NCBI GenBank assembly: GCA_034666985.1
Contig: JAXDKS010000066.1
Location: forward strand, 39,499-103,498
Length of the DNA: 64,000 nt
Origin: DATARR01 sp034666985
GTDB taxonomy: Bacteria; Acidobacteriota; Thermoanaerobaculia; Multivoradales; UBA5704
Direction of reading: 5' to 3'
Below are positions 26,804 through 33,365 of the stretch, one piece after another. Position 1 is the first letter of the stretch; every line of letters starts with the position of its first letter. Made by a program: the position numbers and the translations under genes. The notes beneath the pieces were generated by a model. The model saw nothing but the letters and a program-made list of their open reading frames with translations. It was not told the origin of the DNA and made no database searches.

Positions 26804-28018
26804 ATGCACTGGGACACCCCGTACATCATCTCCAGCTCGCTGCGGCTGGAGATTTCGCCCGCCGGCAAGCTGGTGCTCTCGGGCTCGCCCTCGCACCGGC
26901 CGCGGGAGGCCCGGATCGACGACCTCCCCATCCTCCTGGGCTTCGCCGCCGGCGCCACGCCGCGCGAGGTCCTCGGCCGTCTCCACCCGGACCTGGAGCT
27001 CGACGCCGGCTTCGCGGCGGTCGTCCAGACGATGACGGACCAGGAGCTGCTGGCGCCGGCGAGCGAGGAAGAGGCTAGCCGGCCCCTGCCGGATCGGGGC
27101 TTCGGCTCGGTCAACGCCCACTTCGTCATGCTCAAGGACCCTATCCGGGTGCTCAGCTACCGCTCGGCCATCGAGCGGCACGCCCGCGGCAAGACGGTGG
27201 TCGAGATCGGCTGCGGCACGGGCGTCCTCTCGCTCTTCGCCGCCCGGGCCGGGGCCCGGCGTGTGATCGCCATCGAGGAGACCCGGATCGCCGAGGTAGC
27301 GGCCCGGATGTTCGCGGCCAACGGCTTCTCCGACGTGATCGACCTGCGGGTCGCCAACAGCCGCGACGTGGAGCTCGACGAGCCCGCCGATCTGATCATC
27401 CACGAGATCCTGGGAGTCGATCCCTTCGAGGAGAACCTCCTGCCCTTCCTCGACGATGCCCGCCGGCGTCTGCTGCGGCCCGGGGGGCGCTTCCTGCCGT
27501 ACCGCCTGGAGGTCTGCTGCCTGGGGATCGAGATGGAGGAGCCGCCGCCTTCCGAAGACGATCGGACGATGGCCGAGGCGAAGGAGTTTTCACGCCTCTA
27601 CGGCCTCGACTTCGAGCCCTTCCTGCAGGCTCTGGCCGAAGCGCGCCCGCGCCCCGCCCCTACGAGCACCTGGGTCGAGGGCAAGACTCACTTCGGGCCG
27701 CGGATCCTCTCGGAGGAGCAGCGGTTCCTGGACATCGATTTCGCCAGAGACGCCCTCGACCTCGCCGGTCACACCTCCACGATTCCCCTCCGGATTCTCC
27801 GCGAAGGCTCGCTGGAAGGCGCTGTCGTCTTCTTCCGCGCCCACCTCGACGAGCAGATCCAGCTCACCACCTCCCCCCTCGCCCCGGTGACCTCCTGGGG
27901 CTGGAGCCTCCGGAACTTCTCGAAGAGCCTCCATGTGTCCCCGGGCGACGAGGTGACCCTCTCTCTGGAGCTCGGTCACCGGGGCGGCATGCAGGGGATG
28001 CGGTTCGATCTGGAGTAG
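26804..28018 (+). CDS. PRMT-type methyltransferase with PqqD/RRE-like N-terminal domain
   Basis: 404 aa from the ATG at 26804 (GAGAGGG upstream; a TAGACT box at 26774-26779 is a possible -10). Residues about 10-86 (LRLEISPAGKLVLSG... LLGFAAGATPREVLGRLHPDLELD... VQTMTDQELL) follow the length and spacing of a PqqD-like winged helix, the peptide-recognition element of RiPP enzymes. Residues 133-140 are the SAM motif VEIGCGTG, with acidic Glu158. Glu201 and Glu209/210 in HEILGVDPFEE match the double-E loop of protein arginine methyltransferases, and a PRMT-like C-terminal barrel follows. It may methylate a peptide or protein, possibly one recognised by the N-terminal domain; no precursor peptide was found nearby. 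Confidence 0.72.
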   Translation: MHWDTPYIISSSLRLEISPAGKLVLSGSPSHRPREARIDDLPILLGFAAGATPREVLGRLHPDLELDAGFAAVVQTMTDQELLAPASEEEASRPLPDRGFGSVNAHFVMLKDPIRVLSYRSAIERHARGKTVVEIGCGTGVLSLFAARAGARRVIAIEETRIAEVAARMFAANGFSDVIDLRVANSRDVELDEPADLIIHEILGVDPFEENLLPFLDDARRRLLRPGGRFLPYRLEVCCLGIEMEEPPPSEDDRTMAEAKEFSRLYGLDFEPFLQALAEARPRPAPTSTWVEGKTHFGPRILSEEQRFLDIDFARDALDLAGHTSTIPLRILREGSLEGAVVFFRAHLDEQIQLTTSPLAPVTSWGWSLRNFSKSLHVSPGDEVTLSLELGHRGGMQGMRFDLE

Positions 28019-28039
28019 GGAGAGAACCACACGGCAGTG

Positions 28040-28423
28040 TTAGAGGAGAGTCACCTGGCCACTACGGAAATCGAGGGTCAGGCTCTGGCCACGGAAGAAA
28101 TCCAGACCGAGAAGACCGTCGACACCGGCGCTCGGGGGCAGCGTATGACAGAGCACGCTGAGCTGCCGGCGTTCCTGTCCCAAGGCGTTGAGCCTCTCCA
28201 AGATCATGCGCGGAACGAGCTCCACGCCACTGCCCGTCGTGACTTGAATACGGTCTGGCGCCAAGGCTGGATCGTAACCGAGGGAGACCAACACTCCGGC
28301 GTTCACGACCGTGCTGGTTGCTCCCGTATCCAAGGCAAAGCGTAAAACTGCGCTTCCCGAAGGTCCGAATAGCTCTAAAGGAACGACGATGAGGCCCTGC
28401 TCCGGATCAAAAGGCAGGCTCAT
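28040..28423 (-). CDS. Retropepsin-like aspartic protease
   Basis: 127 aa on the minus strand. The catalytic motif DTGATSTVV (about residues 31-39) in FALDTGATSTVVNAGVLVSLGYDP and the later VDGLLGLDFFRG are characteristic of single-domain clan AA retropepsin-like proteases, which dimerise to make the active site. It has no signal peptide or membrane segment. The start overlaps the stop of the 80-aa gene upstream (ATGA), so the two are a coupled pair. It is the last gene of the minus-strand run that starts with the HCR-type operon, 21 nt from the convergent methyltransferase gene. Confidence 0.78.
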   Translation of the reverse strand: MSLPFDPEQGLIVVPLELFGPSGSAVLRFALDTGATSTVVNAGVLVSLGYDPALAPDRIQVTTGSGVELVPRMILERLNALGQERRQLSVLCHTLPPSAGVDGLLGLDFFRGQSLTLDFRSGQVTLL

Positions 28424-28662
28424 AGTACGATTGCCGTGTCTTTCGGCATCTTGCCCGTGTACAACATGGCAAAGCGCTTAGGACGCAGCTCTGCGGCCTT
28501 GCGGTAGACTTCGTCCCGATCCTTGCTGTGCCATCGTACTTTGCCGCTCTGGACTTCCAGCGCTTCGTTGGTTTGCGGGTCTTCGACGAGCACCCACTCG
28601 GAATGGAAACGCGCTTCAATTTCGCCGATCGTGAGGATGTTGTCCATGTCGTCAAATCCCAT
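28420..28662 (-). CDS. Small hypothetical protein paired with retropepsin
   Basis: 80 aa; ATG at 28662 (an internal ATG at 28647 is possible). The acidic N-terminus (DDMDNILTIGEIEARFHSEWVLVEDP) is followed by a basic, Tyr/Lys-containing part that ends TGKMPKDTAIVL. No known domain recognised. The ATGA overlap with the retropepsin gene suggests a functional pair, for example a substrate-binding or inhibitory partner. That role is inference only. Confidence 0.55.
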   Translation of the reverse strand: MGFDDMDNILTIGEIEARFHSEWVLVEDPQTNEALEVQSGKVRWHSKDRDEVYRKAAELRPKRFAMLYTGKMPKDTAIVL

Positions 28663-28749
28663 GAGATGGCGTCGTCTGCCTCAGTTGGCACCGAATGACG
28701 CCTTTTTGATTGTACTACAGGTGGGGCGAGGAGTCCGAGGTGCACGGAA

Positions 28750-28968
28750 TCAGAGCTCGAACGGCTCGCAGCCTGCGAACGTGCGTCTCTTGCGACTGGC
28801 CTCTTCGGCCTCAGGAAGCCGATCAAGCAGATCGACTGCACGTTGAAACTGCTCCCAAAAGCCCTTTCCCGGCTTGAGAGGGTTCTCTCGCAAGATTTGG
28901 ACGGCCTCGGGAGTGACGGGAAAGCCCCAAGGCAGATCAAAGAAAACAGACGGTTCGCTTGAGGTCAT
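28750..28968 (-). CDS. Small hypothetical protein downstream of hcrB
   Basis: 72 aa; the ATG at 28968 has a G-rich stretch upstream, and a GTG at 28974 that overlaps the hcrB stop (GTGA) is an alternative start. The sequence is acidic and helical (PVTPEAVQILRENPLKPGKGFWEQFQRAVDLLDRL) and ends FAGCEPFEL. It is not recognised. Overlap with the flavoprotein gene points to cotranscription, but the small downstream genes may equally be an unrelated insertion. Confidence 0.45.
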   Translation of the reverse strand: MTSSEPSVFFDLPWGFPVTPEAVQILRENPLKPGKGFWEQFQRAVDLLDRLPEAEEASRKRRTFAGCEPFEL

Positions 28969-28970
28969 GC

Positions 28971-30017
28971 TCACCCCCCGCCAAACACTTCATGCTTCGG
29001 AGCCAGACGCTCCACTGGCAGCCCTGCCGCCTCCCGCAGCGCGGCCTCCGTATAACGCTGGACCATGGCGCCTCGCCACTGGGTCTGGAAATCGGTGTTG
29101 TCCATAGGCGTCGCCACCTTGCGGGCGAGCTTTGCGGCTTCGGCGAGGAGATCCGGGGTTGGCGTCTTTCCGAGGAGGAGGCTTTCGGCGTCCGGAACGG
29201 AGATCGGCGCCGAGGCCACGGCTCCGAGATAGATACGGGCGCGGGTGATGATCCCCGACGGATCGGTCCACAGGGCGGCGGCGGCGGAGAGGACGGCGAA
29301 GTCAATGGAGCCGCGGCGGCGGAGCTTCCAGAAGGCGGTGCCGCAACGGTCCGAGGCGGATTCGGCGGGGAGGAGGAGATCGGTGAGGATCTCGTCCGGA
29401 CACTTGGCAAGATAGTCGATGCCGTCCTCGCGGAAAAGGTTTTCAACCGGGATGGCTCTTTCCCCTTGCGCCGAGACGAGCCGCACGCGGGCGCCCAGGG
29501 CACAGGCCATGGGCGCGGAATCCGAGGCGGTGTGGGCCCAGCAGCGGGGCGAGGAGGTGGCGACCCAGCAGATCGTCCCCTCCTCCTTCATGCAGTAGTC
29601 GACCGAACGGCGCCACTCCTCGGTCTGGTTGTAGTAGGTGCAGCGCGTGTCCACACAGAGGTTACCGCCGATCGTCCCCATGTTGCGCAGGGGCGGCGAG
29701 GAGATGGAGCTCACAGCCGTCGCGAAAGCGGGGAAGCGCCCGCGCACGGCCGGATGGCGCGCCACGTCGTCCAGCAGGGTGGTGGCGCCGATGCGCACGT
29801 CGCCATTGGCATGGATACCGGAGAGCCCCGGGATGCCCATGAGGCTCACCACCGTCTGCGCCTTCTGGTTGCGGCGCTTCAGGTTGGGCCAGAGGTCCGT
29901 TCCCCCGGCGACCAGACGGACGATGTTTCCCTCAACCGCTCCCTCGCCGGCGAGGATCGCGCTCGCCTCCGCGAGGCTCTTCGCGCGGATATATCGGAAT
30001 TGTGGCAGACGCAGCAT
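28971..30017 (-). CDS. hcrB: 4-hydroxybenzoyl-CoA reductase-type FAD/[4Fe-4S] beta subunit
   Basis: 348 aa FAD-binding subunit of the xanthine dehydrogenase family (AGGTDLWPNLKRR near residue 37; NMGTIGGNL at 112-120). Unlike ordinary XDH medium subunits it has an inserted loop with Cys126, Cys142, Cys150 and Cys159, spacing C-x15-C-x7-C-x8-C, plus Cys121. That loop and spacing match, from memory, the extra [4Fe-4S] cluster of HcrB in 4-hydroxybenzoyl-CoA reductase, which lets the enzyme run in the reductive direction. The substrate should therefore be an aromatic (hydroxybenzoyl) CoA thioester. It lies last of the three core subunits, 93 nt after the molybdenum subunit. Confidence 0.75.
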   Translation of the reverse strand: MLRLPQFRYIRAKSLAEASAILAGEGAVEGNIVRLVAGGTDLWPNLKRRNQKAQTVVSLMGIPGLSGIHANGDVRIGATTLLDDVARHPAVRGRFPAFATAVSSISSPPLRNMGTIGGNLCVDTRCTYYNQTEEWRRSVDYCMKEEGTICWVATSSPRCWAHTASDSAPMACALGARVRLVSAQGERAIPVENLFREDGIDYLAKCPDEILTDLLLPAESASDRCGTAFWKLRRRGSIDFAVLSAAAALWTDPSGIITRARIYLGAVASAPISVPDAESLLLGKTPTPDLLAEAAKLARKVATPMDNTDFQTQWRGAMVQRYTEAALREAAGLPVERLAPKHEVFGGG

Positions 30018-30044
30018 GGTGCTACTCCGTGTCAGACAAATCAG

Positions 30045-30072
30045 ACGGATCGGTCCGATCGGTCCGATCCGT
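30045..30072. repeat. 28-nt near-perfect palindrome between hcrA and hcrB
   Basis: The 93-nt gap between the two subunit genes holds ACGGATCGG-T-CCGATCGG-T-CCGATCCGT, which equals its own complement except at the two single T positions. It also reads as tandem GATCGGTCC units. It could form a hairpin that adjusts expression between subunits, or be a protein-binding or REP-like element. Confidence 0.5.
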
Positions 30073-30110
30073 TTGATCGATTGGGAGAAGAGGGCCGGGG
30101 TGATGAGGGG

Positions 30111-32654
30111 TCATGTGGTCAACACCGCGAGCTTCTTCTTCTTGAGCGCTTCCTCGCGGGACATCATGGTGCCCGCCGACGAGCGCATGCCCGCCCGCAG
30201 CTTTTCCTTGTAGTCGTTGATCGCCTTGCCGTCGCCACCCTGCTCGGGCGTGGGAACGATCAGGTTTTCGCCGAAGTCCACCTCAGGGAAGCTCCGGGGA
30301 CCGAAGCGTGGCTCGTGGCCCTTGGCTTTCGCATCCATGGCCCGCAGCACCATGTGGGGATGGATCGGCACCTGATCGACCCGTACGCCCACGGCGTCCC
30401 AGATGGCGTTCGCGACCGCCGGCATGATCGGCAGCAACGGCCCCTGGCCCACTTCCTTGGCGCCGAAGGGACCCTGGGGATCGGGATCTTCGATCAGGTA
30501 GGTGGTCACCGGCGGCATGTCCGCGAACGTCGGGCTCTTATATTCGAGGATCGACGGGTGCTTGTGCACCAGGGCGTTCGAAAGGTGGCGCGGCAGGCGG
30601 CGGAAGGCCTGCTCTTCCATCATCACCTCGCCCAGCCCCATGTAGACGCTCCCCTCGACCTGACCCATCACCAGCACGGGATTGAGCGATTTGCCGACGT
30701 CGTGGGCGATCCAGACGTGAACGGGATTCCAGAGGCCCGTGGCGGGATCGACCTCGACCTCCACCACCGACGCCGTGTAGGAGTAGGCAGGGGAGGGGCC
30801 CACGCCCGCGCCCCGATAGCGGCCCGGCGAGCGCGGCGGGATGTAGCTCCCCGTGGTGGCGAGCGTGCCGAAGCGGGCCTCGGTGGCGATCACCGCGTCC
30901 TGGAAACTGATCCCCAAGTCCGGGTCCTCGGCGTCGAACACCCGGCGGTCGGCGAAGACCAGCCGCGACGACGGGATCTCGAGCTGCTCGGAGACGGCCT
31001 TGGAGATGAGCTCCCGCGCCCGCTCTGCAGCCTGGAGAGCGGCGTTGCCCACCATCAGGGTGACGCGCGAGGAGTAGCTGCCGAGATCGACGGGCGTCAG
31101 GTCCGTGTCCGCCACGCAGAGGCGGATGTCCGCGAGCGCGACTCCCAGCACCTCGGCCACCACGGCGGCGAGCACGGAGTCCGATCCCTGGCCGATCTCG
31201 GCTTCGCCGCAGAAGGCGGCAATACCGCCCGAGCGGTCGAGCTTGAGCATCACGCCCGACTGGGGCATGTGATTCCAGTAGATGGGCAATCCCGCGCCGC
31301 ACAGGTACGAGCCGCACGCGAGGCCCAGACCCCGCCCCTCGGGGAGATTGCCCCAGCGCTCGCGGAAGCCACTCCCCGCGACCACGGCCTCGATGCACTG
31401 GCGCAGACCCATGGAGCCGATCTTCAGCCAGTTGGCCGTCACCGTGTCCGGCTCGGCGAGCATGCCGAGGCGCAGGTCCGCGGGGTTTTTCCCCAGGGCC
31501 ACGGCGATCTTGTCGAGATGCACTTCGAACCCGAAGCGCGGCTGCGGCGTGCCGTGGCCGCGCTTGGGGCCGCATGGCGGCTTGTTGGTGAACGCCCGCA
31601 CGCCCTGGAACTCATAGGCCGGCAACTTGTAGGTGACCGTCTGGAGCGCCCCCGTGTAGTAGGTGGACGCCACCCCGTAGCTGCCATAGGCGCCGCCGTC
31701 GAGGGCCGTGCGCAGACGCTGCGCCGTAATCGTCCCATCCTTCATCCCCGTCTTCACCGCCATGAGCACGGGATGCCGGCCGCGATGGCAATAGAAAACC
31801 TCCTCGCGGGTGAGCGTGATCTTCACCGGCCGGCCGAGCTTCAACGCCAGCTTGGCGGCCACGATCTCGTGATTGAACGGATCGCTCTTGCCGCCGAAGC
31901 CACCGCCGTTGGAGCAGGCCACGACGCGGATGCGCGAAGCCGGCAGCTCCAGCACCTTGGTGAGGGCGCGGTGCACGTAATGCGGCGTCTGGGTGGAGGA
32001 GTAGAGGGTCACGCGGTCGTCGTCCTCGGGTACGGCCACGCAGGAATGCTGCTCCATGGGGAGATGGGTGTTCCCCTCATAGAAGAAGACGTCCTCGAAG
32101 ATCTGGTCCGCCTCCTCGAAACCTTTCTCAACCTCGCCGAAGGTCATGGAGACCACCTTGTGGAGATTGCCGTGGTCGCCGTAGTCGTGGATCCGAGGCT
32201 CGGGCGTTGCGAGCGCCTCCTCGATCGAGGAGATGGTGGCGAGTGGCTCGTACTCGACCTTCACCCGCAGGGCCGCCTCATACGCCGCATCCTCGGTGAT
32301 GGCCGCGACCGCCACGACCGGATCGCCCACGAAGCGCACCCGGTCCGGGCAGAGGGCGTGCTCGTCCTGGGACACGGGGAGGATGCCGAAAGGGATTGGA
32401 ACCTCTTTGCCAGTCAAAGCGCCCAGATAGCCCGGAACCTTCTCGGCCTCCGAGAAATCGATCGACACGATGTTCGCGTGCGGCACCGTCGAGCGCACCA
32501 GCCGGGCGAAGCACATCCGGGGGAACGTGAGATCGTCCGCGAACCGGGTGGCACCGGTGACCTTGGCGCGGCCGTCCACGCGGCGGAACGGCTTGCCAAT
32601 GATGTTCGGCTCGCGCTGAGGCGCGGGCTCAGGTTTGGGTAGGGGATCAGCCAT
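30111..32654 (-). CDS. hcrA: 4-hydroxybenzoyl-CoA reductase-type molybdopterin alpha subunit
   Basis: 847 aa molybdenum-binding large subunit of the xanthine oxidase family. It shows the N-terminal a/b-hammerhead (RVDGRAKVTGATRFADDL) and GGGFGGKSDPFNHEIVAAKLA, which contacts the Mo cofactor. Further on are CGPKRGHGTPQPRFGFEVHLD and the late GEAEIGQGSDSV segment, with the usual length near 770-850. With the beta subunit carrying a [4Fe-4S] loop and a two-cluster gamma subunit, the complex is predicted to be an alpha2-beta2-gamma2 hydroxybenzoyl-CoA reductase, removing a phenolic OH before ring reduction. No CoA ligase or benzoyl-CoA reductase genes lie in the window, so a different aromatic-CoA dehydrogenase function remains possible. 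Confidence 0.78.
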   Translation of the reverse strand: MADPLPKPEPAPQREPNIIGKPFRRVDGRAKVTGATRFADDLTFPRMCFARLVRSTVPHANIVSIDFSEAEKVPGYLGALTGKEVPIPFGILPVSQDEHALCPDRVRFVGDPVVAVAAITEDAAYEAALRVKVEYEPLATISSIEEALATPEPRIHDYGDHGNLHKVVSMTFGEVEKGFEEADQIFEDVFFYEGNTHLPMEQHSCVAVPEDDDRVTLYSSTQTPHYVHRALTKVLELPASRIRVVACSNGGGFGGKSDPFNHEIVAAKLALKLGRPVKITLTREEVFYCHRGRHPVLMAVKTGMKDGTITAQRLRTALDGGAYGSYGVASTYYTGALQTVTYKLPAYEFQGVRAFTNKPPCGPKRGHGTPQPRFGFEVHLDKIAVALGKNPADLRLGMLAEPDTVTANWLKIGSMGLRQCIEAVVAGSGFRERWGNLPEGRGLGLACGSYLCGAGLPIYWNHMPQSGVMLKLDRSGGIAAFCGEAEIGQGSDSVLAAVVAEVLGVALADIRLCVADTDLTPVDLGSYSSRVTLMVGNAALQAAERARELISKAVSEQLEIPSSRLVFADRRVFDAEDPDLGISFQDAVIATEARFGTLATTGSYIPPRSPGRYRGAGVGPSPAYSYTASVVEVEVDPATGLWNPVHVWIAHDVGKSLNPVLVMGQVEGSVYMGLGEVMMEEQAFRRLPRHLSNALVHKHPSILEYKSPTFADMPPVTTYLIEDPDPQGPFGAKEVGQGPLLPIMPAVANAIWDAVGVRVDQVPIHPHMVLRAMDAKAKGHEPRFGPRSFPEVDFGENLIVPTPEQGGDGKAINDYKEKLRAGMRSSAGTMMSREEALKKKKLAVLTT

Positions 32655-32668
32655 GGTCGTTCCTCGTC

Positions 32669-33286
32669 CTAAATGGGGCGGGCTTCAGGAGGCAGGTGGC
32701 CGCGGTCGGCCTCAACGCCCCGGATCTGAGCTTTGACTTCCTGGGGTCCGGGCCGGCTCCCCGTGGGATCGCCAGCGCCGTAGAACACCTCGTCCGGAGG
32801 CGTTCCCACCTCGCCGCGCATCTTCGCCGCGGCCCATTCGACGCCCTCGACGATCTTGTGATAGCCGGTGCACCGGCAGAGATTGCCTGCGAGGGCTTGG
32901 CGGATCTCCTCCGCCCCCGGCTTCGGGTTCTCGGCAATCAGCGCCTTGGCCGTCATCAGAATGCCCGGCGTGCAGTAGCCGCACTGGGCAGCCCCGAGAT
33001 CCGCGAAAGCCGCCTGAAGGGGGTGGAGCTCATTGCCGAGTTGCATCCCCTCGACAGTTTCAATTTGTTTCCCGTCCATGTCGGCCGCGAGGACCAGACA
33101 GGAAAGCACCGGCCGGCCGGCCACCAACACCGTGCACGTGCCGCACTCGCCGAGCTCGCAGCCGTGCTTGGTGCCGGTGAGACCGCACTCCTCCCGTAGC
33201 ACCTCCAGCAGCGTGTGGTGGGTGGGAAAGACCACGGGGCGGTCTTCGCCGTTGATGTGCAGTTTCAGAGTGGTCAGGTCATTCAT
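32669..33286 (-). CDS. hcrC: 4-hydroxybenzoyl-CoA reductase-type [2Fe-2S] gamma subunit
   Basis: 205 aa from the ATG at 33286. The N-terminal plant-type [2Fe-2S] domain has Cys43, Cys48, Cys51 and Cys63; the helical domain has the second cluster, Cys102, Cys105, Cys137 and Cys139 (CGYC...CRC). This is the electron-transfer subunit of the molybdoenzyme. It has about 45 extra C-terminal residues compared with typical 155-165-aa subunits. A longer reading from a TTG at 33331 is unlikely because that codon falls inside the predicted promoter. First gene of the operon; hcrA follows after 14 nt. Confidence 0.83.
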   Translation of the reverse strand: MNDLTTLKLHINGEDRPVVFPTHHTLLEVLREECGLTGTKHGCELGECGTCTVLVAGRPVLSCLVLAADMDGKQIETVEGMQLGNELHPLQAAFADLGAAQCGYCTPGILMTAKALIAENPKPGAEEIRQALAGNLCRCTGYHKIVEGVEWAAAKMRGEVGTPPDEVFYGAGDPTGSRPGPQEVKAQIRGVEADRGHLPPEARPI

Positions 33287-33330
33287 AGCGTTGGCGCTCT
33301 GGGGCGCTGACCCTCCTTTGGCGTAGTGCA

Positions 33331-33359
33331 ACTGTACTGCCGAGGCTACCTGTTACCAA
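33331..33359 (-). promoter_or_regulatory. Predicted sigma70-like promoter of the hcrCAB operon
   Basis: On the minus strand TTGGTA (33359-33354) and TACAGT (33336-33331) are separated by exactly 17 nt, a reasonable -35/-10 pair. Transcription would start near 33324, just before an AAAGGAGGG box, and run into hcrC at 33286. Confidence 0.45.
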
Positions 33360-33365
33360 GGCTTG

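Noticed and set aside
28959..32642. Very long plus-strand reading frame (over 1200 codons) across hcrA and hcrB
   Set aside because: It is antisense to two well-recognised subunits. Its translation is His/Arg/Gly-rich without domains, a usual artefact opposite high-GC genes.
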